Assembly (NCBI GenBank): GCA_963556255.1
Contig: OY744609.1
Coordinates: forward strand, 20,706,609 to 20,770,608
Direction of reading: 5' to 3'
Origin: Allolobophora icterica
Taxonomy: Eukaryota; Annelida; Clitellata; Crassiclitellata; Lumbricidae
Length of the DNA: 64,000 nucleotides
Part shown: positions 48,744-60,844 of the stretch, in pieces
How positions within the stretch are numbered: position 1 is the first letter of the stretch
How the letters are laid out: every line of letters starts with the position of its first letter
Position numbers and translations under genes: made by a program
Notes under the pieces: model-generated
Told to the model about the DNA's origin: nothing
The model's database searches: none
What the model saw: only the letters and a program-made list of their open reading frames with translations

Positions 48744-49245
48744 GAGGTGAATTTAAGTTGTAATGAGACACACCCCAAGAAGTTGAAGAAATATATAAAG
48801 GGTGACATTAGGTTAATTGTACGGAGAGAGAACCCAAGGAGGTGAAATATAGGAAAGGGTGACCTTAACCCAAAGAGTTGAAATATAGGAAAGGGTGACC
48901 TTATGTTATACGGAGAGATACCCAAAGGAGTTGATATATAGGAAAGGGTTACCTTAGCTTACAGGAAGAGAGATTCCACGAAGTTGAAATACAGGATAGG
49001 GTTACTTACATTCTACGGAGAGAGACCTCAGAGAGTCAAAGTAGAGGAAAGGTTGACTTTAAGTTGCACAGAGAGACATCCCCAAAGAGCTCAAATAGAG
49101 GAAAGGGTGACCTTGAAATATAAAGGGAGAGAGTCAATCCAAGGAGTTGAAACATAGGAAATTGCGACCCTAAGTTGCACGAAGAGAGAGGCCCAAGGAT
49201 TCGAAATAGAGGAAAGGGTGACTTTAGACTATACGGAGAAAGACC

Positions 49246-49736
49246 GGTGTCACGACAAATGGTTCACGGACAAATGGTTCACCGACAAAAGGTTCACGAC
49301 AAAAGGTTCACGGACAAATGGTTCACGATCTTCCAGCTTCTAGTTTGAGCTATATTTTCATCGATCTTCCAACTTATAGTTTGAGCTATATTTTCATCGA
49401 TCTTCCCGCTTCTAGTTTGAGCTACATTTTCATCATCGCTGATCCAGCTTCTAGTTTAAGCTATATTTTCATCGCTCTTGCAGCTTCTAGTTGCATGAAA
49501 ATAGAGCCAAACATGCTTTTTCATAGTTCAATGTAAAAAAGACACAAACTAAAAGCTGGATGAGCGATCAAAATATAGTTCAAACTAGAAACTGGATGAG
49601 CGATGATGAAAATATAGCTCAAAATGGAAGCTGGAAGATCGTGAACCATTTGTCCGTGAACCATTTGTCCGTGAACCATTTGTCCGTGAACCTTTTGTCG
49701 GTGAACCTTTTGTCGTGAACCTTTTGTCGTGGAACC
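49246..49736. mobile_element. Fold-back element inserted in the 52-bp minisatellite
   Basis: The ends are GGTGTCACGACAAA and the complement of GGTTCCACGACAAAA, flanked by an exact 8-bp duplication GAAAGACC (49238-49245, 49737-49744). Left arm: 12-14-bp units of the form CGGACAAATGGTTCA; right arm: the same units complementary. Inside these, CTTCTAGTTTGAGC units also occur in mirrored order. Confidence 0.85.
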
Positions 49737-52257
49737 GAAAGACCACAAGGATCTGAAATATAGAAAGGGTGATCATAAGATGTACGGAGAGAGAATAAAT
49801 CCAAGGATTTGAAAATAGAAAAGGGCGACTTTAAGTTGCACGGAGAGAAACCACAAGGAATTGAAATATAGGAAATGGTTACCTTAAGCTGCACAGAGAC
49901 AGATCCCAAGGAGTTGAAATTGGAGGAAAGGGTGAACTTGAGATGCGCGGAGTGAGAATCCAAGGAGTTGAAATATAGGAAAGGGTGACCTTAAGCTGTA
50001 CGGAGAGAGATCTCAAGGAGTTGAAATAGAGGAAAGGGGTGACCTCAAGTTGCAGACAGAGAGACCCTCAGGAGCTGAAAGGATTACCATGACATGTACG
50101 GAAATAGAATCAATCCAAGGAGTTGAAATATAGGAAATTCGACCCTACGTTGCACGGAGAGAGCCCAAGGAGTTGAAATATACGACATGGTGACCTTAAG
50201 CTGTAAGGAGAAAGATCACACGGAGTCGAAATATAGGAAAGGGTGACCATAAGATGTACGGAGAGAATCAATCCACGGAGTTAAAATATCAAAACGGGCG
50301 ACGTTAAGTTGGACGGAGAGAGACCCCAAGGAGTTGAAATTTGGGAAATTTTGACCCTTAGAAATTGTACGGAGAGAAACCCCAAGGAATTGAAAAACAG
50401 TAAAGGGCGACCTTAAGGTGCACGGAAAAACACCACAAGGAGTTGAAATACAGAATATTTGTGACCTCAAAGTGTATCGAAATTGCGACCCTAAATTGCA
50501 CGGAGAGAGAGGCCCAAGGATTCGAAATAGAGGAAAGAGTGACCTTAAACTGTACGGAGAAAGACCACAAGGGTCTGAAATATAGGAAATGGTGACCTCA
50601 AAGTGTATGGAAAGAGACCCCAAGGAGTTGAAATGTTGGAAAGGTTGACCACAAGTTGTACGTAGAGAGACCCCAGAGATTTTAAAAATATAAAAGGGTA
50701 ACCTTAGCCTATAAGTTTTATGGAGAGAGACCCCAAGGAGTTGAATTATCGGGAAAGGTGACCATATTCATATGGAGAGACACCTTAAAGAGGTGAAATA
50801 GAGGAAAGGGTGACCTAACATGTACCGAGAGTGAATCAATGCAAGGAGTTGAAATTATAGGAAATGGCGGCCTTAAGCTGTACGGAAAAATACCCCACGG
50901 AGTCTAAATATAGGAAAGGGTGACCATTAGATGTAGGCCTACGGAGAGAATCAATCAACGGAGTTGAAATATAGGAAATGGTGACCTTAAGGTGTATGGA
51001 GGGAGACCCCAAGGAGTTAAAATGTAGGAAAGGGTGACCTCAATTTGTACGGGGAGACACCCAAAGGAGTTGAGAAATGTAGGATAGAGATCCCAAAGAG
51101 TTGAAATGTCGGAAAGGGTTATACGGACAGAGACCCAAAAAGGTAAAAAAAATATAAAAGGTGACCTTAAGCTGTACGAACAGAGAAACCAAGGAGCTGA
51201 AGTATAAGAAAGGACCAACTTAAATTTTTTTGTGGAGAGAGAGTCAATCAAAGGAGTTGAAATAAAGGAAAACGTGACCTTGAGTTGTATGGAGAAAGAC
51301 CCAATGAGTTGAAATAAAAGAAAGGATTGTCCTTAAGATGTACGGACAGAAAATTATTTCAAGGACTTGAAGTATACCTACAAGAATCAATCCAAGGGGT
51401 TGAAATATGGAAGAGCGACGTTAAGTTGCTCGGAGACGACCCCAAGGAGTTGAAATATAGGAAATTGTGACCTTAAGGTGTAAGGAGAAAGACTCCAAGG
51501 AGTTAAAGTGGAGGATAGGCTGCCCTTTAGATGTACGGGGAAAGATTCATTCCAATGTGTTGAAATATAGGAAAGGTTGATCTTAGGTTGCACGGAGAGA
51601 TACTCCAGGAGTTGAAATATAGGAAATTGTGACCCTAATTTGTACGGAGAGAAACTCAAGGAGTTGAAATATAGAAAGGGAGACCTTATGTGGTACGGAG
51701 ACACACCCCAAGGAGTTGAAATGTAGGAAGGGAGACCTTATGTGGTACGGAGATACACCCGAAAGAGTTGAAATATAAGAAGGGAGACCTTATGTGGTAC
51801 GGAGATACACCCCAAGGAGTTGAAATGTAGGAAGGGAGACCTTATGTGGTACGGAGATACACCCCAAGGAGTTGAAATGTAGGAAGGGAGACCTTATGTG
51901 GTACGGAGATACACCCCAAGGAGTTGAAATGTAGGAAGGGAGACCTTATGTGGTACGGAGATACACTCCAAGGAGTTCAAATGTATGGGAGGGGAGACCT
52001 TATGTGGTACGGAGATACACCCGAAAGAGTTGAAATATAAGAAGGGAGACCTTATGTGGTACGGAGATACACCCCAAGGAGTTGATATGTAGGAAGGGAG
52101 ACCTTATGTGGTACGGAGATACACACCAAGGAGTTGAAATGTAAGAAGGGAGACCTTATGTGGTACGGAGATACACCCCAAGGAGTTGAAATGTAGGAAG
52201 GGAGACCTTATGTGGTACGGAGATACACCCCAAGGAGTTGAAATGTAGGAAGGGCGG

Positions 52258-52307
52258 CCTTGGGGTGTATCTCCGTACCTTATGTGGTACGGAGATACAC
52301 CCCAAGG
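52258..52307. repeat. Perfect 22-bp inverted repeat inside the minisatellite
   Basis: CCTTGGGGTGTATCTCCGTA (+CC) at 52258-52279 is the exact complement of 52286-52307, with a 6-base spacer TTATGT. It arises from a piece of one unit placed in reverse. Confidence 0.9.
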
Positions 52308-53850
52308 AGTTGAAATGTAGGAAGGGAGACCTTATGTGGTACGGAGATACACCCTAAGGAGTTGAAATGTAGGAAGGGAGACCTTATGTGGTACGGAGAT
52401 ACACCCCAAGGAGTTGAAATATAGGAAGGGAGACCTTATGTGGTACGGAGATACACCCCAAGGAGTTGAAATGTAGAAAATGGTGACCTTTAATTGCAGG
52501 GAGACATATCCCAAGGATTTTAAATATAGGAAAGAGTGAACTTAAGTTGTATGGAGAGAGAATCAATCCAAGGATTCGAAATAGAGGAAAGGGTGACCTT
52601 AAACTGTACGGAGAGAAACCCAAGGAATTGAAATATTGGAAATGGTGACCTTATGGTGTACAGGTGAAGATTAGAAAGGAGGTGAAATATAGGAAAGGGT
52701 GACCTTAAGTTGTACGGACAGAGAACCCAAAGAGTTGAAACATAGGAAAGGGTGAACTTAAGTTGTTTGGAGAGAGAATCAATCCAAGGAGTTGAAATAA
52801 AGGAAAGGGTGACCTTCAGTTGTACGGAGAAAGACCACAAGGAGTTGAAATAGAGGATCTGTGGTGACCTTAAGATGTACGGACAGAGAATCAATCCAAG
52901 GATTTAAAATATAAGAAAGGGTGACCATAGGTTCTGTGGAGAAAGACCCTAACAGGTTGAAATATATAAAAGGGTTACCTTAAGTTGTACGGAGAAGGAC
53001 CCCACGGAGTTGAACTATAGGAAAGGGCGGCCTTAAGTTGCTTGGAGAGAGAATCCCGGAAGTTGTGATATAGGAAAGGGTGACTTTAAGTTGCACGGAG
53101 AGACACCGTAAGGGGTTGAAATAAAGTAAAAAAGTGACCTGAAGGTGCACGGAGAGAGACTCTAAGGAGTTGAATTATAGGAATGGGTGACCTTATGTTG
53201 TAAGGAGAGATACCTCAAGGAGTTGAAATAGAGGAAAGGTTGACCTTAGGTTGTACGGAAAGAGACCTATATAAGAAGTAGAAATATAGGACGAGCAAGA
53301 CCCCAGGGAGTTGGAATAGAGGAAAGGGTGTCCTTAAGATGTGCAGAGAGAGAATCAATCGGAGCTGAAATATGGGAAGTTGCACGGAGAGCTTAGAGCG
53401 AGCCCAAGTAGTTGAAATATAGGAAATGGTGAGCTGTGCGGAGAAAGACTCCAAGGAGTTGAAATAGAGGGAGGGGTGACCTTGAGATGTATATACGAGG
53501 AGAGAATCAATCCTAGGAGTTGAAATATAAAAAAGGGTGACTTGGAAGCATTAGGTTGCTCCGACAGAGACCCTCGACGAGTTGAAGTATAGGATAGCGT
53601 GTCCTTAAGCTGTACGGAGATTGATCCCAAGGTGTTTAAACATAGGATGACCTTAAGGCTGACATTAAGTTGTACGGATAGAGAATGGAAGGAGTTTAAA
53701 TATGGGAAAATATGACCCAAGGAGATGCAATATAGCTAATGGTGACCTTGGGTTCTACGGATAGAGACCTACAACTCACGGAGTTGAAATATAGGAAAGG
53801 GAGACCTTAAGTTGCGTGGAGAGAGACCCCAGAAGTTGAAATATCAGAGA

Positions 53851-54780
53851 ACCCGCCTCTTTTCGTCTTTACCTACGTGTCCCCTTATGTCTTATTATAA
53901 GTCTGTCGGCTTTTCTCGTTTCTTTGTCTGTGTCTTCAGTCTGTTTGCCTATTTGTTTCTGTCAATACCTTTGTCTGACAATAGGTCTGTCTGCCTATCT
54001 GTTTCTTTCACTATCTCTGTCACTATACTTTATTCGTAGGCCTATTCTTGAATTAAGCATTGAATGTCACCGAGGTTATAATATACATGTGAGAAATGTG
54101 ATGGGCCAAATGCATCACATTTTCTCTGTGGTAACTTAGCATTTGGGTAGTCCGTTCACTGCAAGTGTCTCAGGCAGTTTTACTTTCCATTTTTGTCGTA
54201 GTATTCTTTAAGCTGGCCTATAGTCGTCTTTGCTCACGTTATAACGCGAATAAGAAGACCCTAAATCTCTGCTTCATATAGGCCTACTCCCAATTTCTAT
54301 CTCACTCTGTCCGCACTCCGCATCTCTGAAGTTCTCTCTTTGTTTCTCCTTTGCATATTGTTACGTTTTCACGCGCTCTTACTTTCAGTCTTAAACTCAT
54401 TTAACTTTTTCTCAACTTAACTGCGTTTTTCATCATTGTCACACTATTAATCAGTCATTCTATATGTCTGTCTTTCTGCCATCTGTCTGTGTGTCTGTCC
54501 ATCTATGTCTATGTCTATTTATCTCTATCTTCTACATCTTTCTTGCCCTGCCTTTTTCCTTTTCTCTGTGTCTTTCCTTGTTTCTGTCTCTCTTTCTCTC
54601 TTCGTCTTACTCTATTACTATGTCTCTGTCTTTCGTTCTCAATCTTCAGATCCTCTCTTCCTGTCTCACTCTGTCAACATCGCTCTCTCTTGTCCGCTCT
54701 TTCGCTCTTTTTACTCTCATTCCATTTTACTCTTGTCGTTTTCAGTCACTAATTCGCTCAGTCTCTGATATAGTTACCTG
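53851..54780 (+). repeat. Pyrimidine-rich (TCTG/TCTC) low-complexity tract
   Basis: C/T-rich on the + strand with CTGTCTGT, TCTCTCTT and TTTGTCTG words. Hydrophobic frames here are compositional artefacts. Confidence 0.75.
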
Positions 54781-54988
54781 CGGATCCGAGCTCGCTACCC
54801 CTCTTTCTAATGTCTTAGTAGTGTGGTCTTTTCACATTTGCATCAGTGCGAATGTTCGTGTTGCATTCCCATCCAAGTAAAAGCTAATTACTCAAATTGA
54901 GAATTTTTCTAAAATTGGACTTTCTGTGGGTAGTACCAAATTTGCGATGAAATTCGACTGCCTGAGCGCTGAAGTGAACGGACTACGG

Positions 54989-55271
54989 CAGCGGTTCTCA
55001 ACCTTTTTAGGGCTGCGACCCCTTGATAATATTTTTCAAAGGTGTGGCGACCCCCAACAATAAAATTGATTGGGTTACTCCCCTTCGATGCATTTTTTGC
55101 TATCATTATAGTGTAGTAGGCCCTACGGTAATAATAATTACATAACTTTTAAATATTAAGAAATTGTGTTGACAACTTTGTTTTTACAAATTTCTGAAGG
55201 TTCCAGCCGACCCCTGGTAAATCATAAGGCGACCCCCGTGGGGGTCGCGACCCACAGGTTGAGAACCGCTG
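54989..55271. mobile_element. hAT-Charlie-type MITE
   Basis: The ends are CAGCGGTTCTCAACCTTTTT and the complement of CAGCGGTTCTCAACCTGTGG, with an exact 8-bp duplication GACTACGG (54981-54988, 55272-55279). This terminus is characteristic of Charlie-like hAT elements. Confidence 0.92.
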
Positions 55272-55282
55272 GACTACGGAGA

Positions 55283-55510
55283 CCTTTGCCAACACCTCCT
55301 CGTGGTGGTCTCTGGGCATGCAGTTCTACCAACTGGTTGACTGCATGGCGAAGATTGGCAACTGCACCCACACACACACACACACACCCACACACACACA
55401 CACCCACACACACACATATATATATATCCCGGTAAGGGTAATACTACCATACCTCTCTACACCTACATTAGTCACTGGTGTCACTGGAATCATGTTCGAA
55501 TTGGCCCATT
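55283..55510. repeat. Microsatellite-bearing element, copy 1
   Basis: GCCAACACCTCCTCGTGGTG, then GCAGTTCTACCAACTGGTTG, an interrupted (CA)n (55369-55416), then GGTAAGGGTAATACTACCAT and a CACTGGTGTCACTGGAATCA block. It is the reverse complement of 57805-58145. Confidence 0.85.
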
Positions 55511-56079
55511 TGTGTGTGTTAGCCCTTACAGTGACCACACATCAAGTTACGTGTATACGTGTGTCCATTTTCCTGCAGGAGCATGTATTATTGGCACACA
55601 TTCCAGTACAGTTGCATTAACGATATTGAGTAGAGATGCAGGTGCAGCAAGTTGATCCATTCTGTGCGGCTTCAAGAATCAAGATAGACTCATGCCGGGT
55701 CTTGCAGAGCACCAGCCTCATTGTGTCTCCCTATGTTGTTGCCTAGCCAGGCCTGCACTTGGAGGTAGACCCAGCGGGCTGTGGAATCTGGCACTGACTG
55801 GCAGCATCTGATGTCATGGGCGCCCGCACCATAGGTCAAGGGGGGTCGCATGACCCCCCTGGAAATCATGACGTGACTGCCAAGAGAATCATGGATACTG
55901 AAAATCCTACACTCTGAGTTTGAAAGCAACAGCAAGTGCTGGCTGTTGATGAGAAACCCAATAGGTGATGCAGTATAGAATTAATAGAAATAACACAGTA
56001 GGCCTAATGAAACCTACCTAGAGCCGGCCAATGCCAGTCCTGACCTTAGGGTCAGCAAGCTAAGGCGACTGCCCATACT
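55511..56079. other. No gene seen
   Basis: Includes a 9-bp hairpin AGGGGGGTC-GCAT-GACCCCCCT (55839-55860), next to GGGCGCCCGCACC, which looks like one end of a decayed MITE. Confidence 0.45.
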
Positions 56080-56300
56080 TCCACAAAAGCTATAGGTCGC
56101 GGGAACCAGATTATTCACAGGCGCTCAGACAAACAAAATCTATATAGGCAGGGGGTCAAAGTGCAAAGGGGTCAGCCAGGCCTGGCAGGCAGTAAGACGG
56201 CTATACGGTGGATATAGTTTAGAATTGAAGCGGTGAGGGAGGCAAGTGGAAGAGGAGGAAGCAGGTTAAGATCTGTGAAAGAGCAGTGTTTTTATGTTTT
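56080..56300 (+). repeat. Dispersed repeat (AAGCGAAGTCG family), copy
   Basis: Shares GGGAACCAGATTATTCACAG, GCAGTAAGACGGCTATACGG and GTGAAAGAGCAGTGTTTTTA with 46640-46910. Confidence 0.75.
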
Positions 56301-57108
56301 GAGTGAAAGCGATGTGGAGAGACAAGAGGTAAGGTTTTGGTGAGTTCGTTGGAAGGATCTGATATTTGTCGTAATTCTGGTGAGAGTTTATTCAAGAGAA
56401 GCAGAACAGCTGTGGCTTTAGAGCGCTTTGCAAATTATAGCGATGAGGTGACGAAAGGGCGAAGGGTTTGGGCGGATGAGGAGCGGGTTCAGTGACTGTG
56501 AATAACTGACGAAGATAGGAGGCTTCATGCATGGGAGGATTGGAGTGTCTTGCATGTGGGTGGGTGTGCAGTGTGCTTTTTACACATTCAGATGCGGCTG
56601 CCGAGGACGCCGCAGCAAGTGGAAGTGAAAGGTGTGCAAGGGGGCTTACACTTTTAAAGTGGTTGTAGAAAATGACAAAAGTGACAAAAAATATAGTTAG
56701 GCCTATAGATTATATCAGATACAATGGATAATTTTATCCATCTTAGGTCTGTATGGGGCTTACTTGGCTGAGGTTGGCTCACACAACTTCTAAACATTTC
56801 CCGGGCCTCTGAGTATAATTACACTCTTCCAAAGTCCAAACTTCAGAAATGAGATTGTATTATTGGCCAAAATTGATTTCACTGAAATGTACGCTAGGCT
56901 GGATTCATTTCTTCTGCATTGCTAAAATTATTTTTATTGGCGGTATGTATAGTGCAGACCACTGCGAAAGGTTTAGGCCTACATGAGGGGCACATAGAGT
57001 GACGTGTCTTTGAATGCTGAAAAGATATACAGTGTATTAATCGCAGTCGGTGATTGAATTGAATAAATCAATTACATATTTATATATTACACAACTAACT
57101 CTCCCGGC
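56301..57108. other. No gene seen
   Basis: Continuation of repeat-like DNA to about 56560, then AT-rich intergenic sequence with several TAGGCCTA octamers. Confidence 0.4.
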
Positions 57109-57390
57109 CATGGGCTGCGCTCCCGGAGGGGTCTAGGGGGACAAGACCCCACCTTTAACAGTGGGGGCACCACATACATCCGACCCCCTAACTTTAGAAG
57201 AAACAACGAAAAAAAGGTCACCAGATTTCACGCGCAAAAAATTTTTTGACATTTTTTTGAGCAGATCAGTTCAAAACTCTTTTTTCCCAAATCAGTTCAA
57301 AAGTCCACCCCCCACTTGTCAAACAAGATCGCCGCCAGTGTTCCCGGCCGTGCTTGACCTCCCCTGCAAAAAATCCTGCGGGCGCCCATG
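57109..57390. mobile_element. MITE related to the one at 45788
   Basis: The left end is CATGGGCTGCGCTCCCGG and the complement of the right end is CATGGGCGCCCGCAGGAT. The right end resembles that of the element at 45788-45957. No target duplication is visible, so the element is probably old. Confidence 0.55.
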
Positions 57391-57804
57391 TCTGATGTGG
57401 ATGGAAAACGTTCAGGGAGCAGATAGCCGGAGCTTGAAGCAACCTTCTCAGTAAACTTAGATTCAAAATTCAAATCTGAACCATGCTTCAACCATAGATA
57501 GTTGCAATGACCTGATTACCAGCTAGCAAAACAAAACAACCGGTTTCAAACTGTTTAATCGTAACTGTATACCTTCGGCCGCCTTCAGCGCCAAAATGCT
57601 AAGTAGATGGAACCAGCTGAATAAAAGAAATATGTTTCTTGTTTACATATATGTTTATTTCAAGACCACATAAAAAATCCCCCAAACAGCAAAGTTCAGT
57701 GGACTCAGAACGTACCCGCTTCACTCCACTGCATGATAGGCCTAGCAGTAACAGGTTAACTATGGGCCCACTATAAGTTCAAAGAACGTGCATGGAAACA
57801 ATGG

Positions 57805-58145
<341 letters not shown>

Positions 58146-58251
58146 AAATCAGAGAAACAATAGAGCTAGTCGATGCACAGTCAATATGACGGTGCATAGA
58201 CCGTGGCCGTGAATAGAATATCTAACTCGAGTCTACAAGCTTACTTGCACC

Positions 58252-58543
58252 CAGTGCTTTTCCAGAAAAAACGGTTCCGGAACTGAACAATTATGGAAGG
58301 GCTAAATAGAGGGCTAAGCCCGAGAAACAACGCGAGTGGGGTTTGAAGAGAGGTCTCGGTGAGTATAGTATAAGTATTACCGCCATAAGCAATTTTATTC
58401 AATAAAGTTATAACGCGCAATATGAAATTAATTATTATTTATATATCAACAAACACAGAACACAATGAAATTAAATTAAAATAACTAAATTATTTTTAAT
58501 AGCTGAACGCCGTACCGCAGCGTTCCGACAAACAAAAGCACTG
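58252..58543. mobile_element. hAT-like MITE, relative of 47540-47786
   Basis: The left end is CAGTGCTTTTCCAGAAAAAA and the complement of the right end is CAGTGCTTTTGTTTGTCGG. Flanks CTTGCACC (58244-58251) and CGTGTACC (58544-58551) match at 6 of 8. The inside matches the other copy in the opposite orientation in patches. Confidence 0.7.
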
Positions 58544-59243
58544 CGTGTACCGCAGTCCTACAGTGCAGCGTAATAACCTACATGTTATGTTCAAACATGG
58601 CAATTAAAGCATTATTAATTAATTAATTTTTTTATAATTCATACACATTGCAAACGACTGACAATGAACTGATTTTAGTTTTTTTTGCTATTAAATTCTA
58701 GGTCAAAGATGTCAAAGCACAACTGACAATTCTGATCACGGTCTATGTAGGCTACCAGGTATCAGAGGCAAAGGCAAAGATTACTGAAAAACTAGCCTAC
58801 TATAACATAGCACATCTTAAAATCAATTTAGGCTACAATTTAAAGTTAGTTAAAGTTAATTAATTTTTTGTAAAAACTTAATATCACCCAGACACCATGT
58901 CCACTGGCCCGACTATAAAAAATTTACCCCACCAATCGCAGGCCGCTGAGGCCTCGTAAGGGCCATAAGCACACTCAGCCGTTGCCAGGCTTTTGGGATC
59001 TGGAAGGCCCATTTATCGCGGTACGTTGCAGGCCCTGCATTACTGACCCCACGTGGTTATGCCTACAGCAACCCTCTAACCGCGCTTCTGCGTATCAGTA
59101 TATACTATAGCAGGTCCTACACAAGTGGCCCACAGCAGCTGCAGACAAGCGCGTTTGAGAGTCAGATATTGGCAGAAAAGCTGAAGACCAGAAAAAAATA
59201 TGTGGCCCAATCAGCGTACGCGTATGTATCCAACCATATTCAT
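58544..59243. other. No gene seen
   Basis: AT-rich intergenic sequence. An open frame at 59095-59316 (-) overlaps the MITE end and is not credible. Confidence 0.4.
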
Positions 59244-59621
59244 CATAGGCGCCGACTTTTACTTTTGTCTCTGGGTGCCAGTGGGTGCATGGGTCCTCCC
59301 TCCCTTCTCCTACCACCTCCCCTTAAGTAGGTGAGTTTTAGCGGAATTTCGGAGAAAGGAAATTGTTTTTTTGTCAAGGGTTCCAGTGTTATTTATTTTT
59401 TTAAATAATAAATAAATTAATATATTTATGTACTGGCTGTGACTGTGAAATCAAGCAATGTTGGGTATTTGTGTTGTAGTTGTACTTCTCACGTTGTGAG
59501 ATTATTTATTAGGTGTACAAATTTGAATTTGGGGTCCGAATTCTTCTGGGTGCCAGGCACCCACTGAACTTTCTCTCTGGGTGCATTGGCACCCAAGGCT
59601 CCCAAGAAGTCGGCGCCTATG
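59244..59621. mobile_element. hAT-type MITE
   Basis: CATAGGCGCCGACTT begins it and AAGTCGGCGCCTATG ends it, a perfect 15-bp inverted repeat. An exact 8-bp duplication ATATTCAT lies at 59236-59243 and 59622-59629. Inside are GGGTGCC/GGCACCC words. Confidence 0.92.
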
Positions 59622-59629
59622 ATATTCAT

Positions 59630-60710
59630 TGCGCCATATTCGGCCCTTATAGTAGTAGTATAATCTTTTAATAAATTCGTCTGACACACCGCAGGGGGTT
59701 ACAATTACAATAGTACAATTAATTATAATTGCAATAATTACAATAGTACCATTAGTGACAAATGCCTGCCAGCTACTGAACAACAAATGTGGTTTTTAGG
59801 AATTGACAGAGTGCGCAACTTAGTAAGATACAATTTTTAGATATTAGATACTTCAATCTAAAAAAGTGCATATAATTCCATCTAGAGTATGCACTTCGAG
59901 ATTCGAGTCAATGGCTCTAAATATAGTAGGCCTATCTATCTCGTAAAAATAACCGTTTAATTAACATAATAGTATTTAAGTTAACACCATCCATCCCATC
60001 ACAAAGAATAACGTATTTAAATTTGCAAGTACCGTATAAGTCAAAGTAACTATTGTTAGCCCGTGCGGCTTAGCTATAGTGATTGGAAGTTACGCAAGTG
60101 AGTTTCTTGGGAGGCTATAAGTTACTCTAATAGCCTAGTATTCTTACGTAAGGACAAGTTCCGCCTGGAATGATTTTGTTTCCTTGCAGGAGGTCAAAAC
60201 TTTAAGAACTTCATTAACTATAGCGATTTGTTTAACAAAATGATGAAATGTATTGTGGGCAGAAGTCGGAAACCGGTTACGAGATATAGGCATCCACATT
60301 TTGAACAGAAACTGAATGACTTTATATAGGAAAATTAATCATAAGCCGTTATAAAAATTCAGTTTTTTGCGTATTCTCGTTGACTGAATATCGAACTATA
60401 AGCCTATACCGTAGTTACATAGAAGCAGAAAATTGTGTAATCGTAATCGTAATCTCCAAACTTCTAAAGCGCCACTCGAAGGCCAAGCGCAGGGCACCAT
60501 GCAGCCTATTCACGAGCGCTGATGTGTTAAGAGTATATATATCGTACATATTCAACTTTGACGAATTTATGTCAACCCACGTGTCTACATAACCTTAAAT
60601 TTGGAGATTTACATTTATATTTCTACATCTGATATTTTTAAAACAGTGAAAACTAAAAATTGTTCGTGTCTGTCTAGTTAAGTCGGTCACACTTGAGTGA
60701 TCGTTGGATG
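59630..60710. other. No gene seen; downstream of the micropeptide gene
   Basis: It would contain that gene's 3' UTR. An inverted ATTGTAATTATAATT-like tract lies near 59698-59750, and a short dispersed-repeat copy (CGTAATCGTAATCTCCAAAC) at 60437-60520. Confidence 0.4.
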
Positions 60711-60844
60711 CTATCGTTTACGGCTGACGAATTGCCACTTGACAATGTTGATTCCAAGAACCATGAAGGTTAGGACGCTGAAGCAGAAGACGACAGCCAG
60801 TATAGCATCTTTCCAAACACTGATGCCTTCCTGCGCATTTATAC
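60711..60844 (-). CDS. Micropeptide exon B (transmembrane helix and stop)
   Basis: The acceptor GTGTGCAG precedes GT-ATA-AAT. It codes INAQEGISVWKDAIL, the membrane helix and the tail KWQFVSRKR, then TAG. Confidence 0.55.

Larger units (their letters stand above)
48744..53850. repeat. 5.1-kb minisatellite, unit about 52 bp
   Basis: The unit on the + strand is approximately AAGGAGTTGAAATATAGGAA followed by AGGGTGACCTTAAGTTGTAC and GGAGAGAGACCC. Flanking copies are diverged and vary in length; copies from about 51695 to 52470 are nearly identical (GGTACGGAGATACACCCC, 52 bp). A fold-back element interrupts it at 49246-49736. Open frames on the minus strand come from the repeat and are not genes. 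Confidence 0.9.

Noticed and set aside
48744..53850. CRISPR-like array or tandem coding repeats
   Set aside because: Units are contiguous and similar throughout, with no unique spacers, and lie in a eukaryotic genome; reading frames shift each unit, so they are not coding.
53812..54880. Ser/Leu/Phe-rich frames resembling membrane proteins
   Set aside because: Artefact of the pyrimidine-rich tract; three overlapping frames are open at once.
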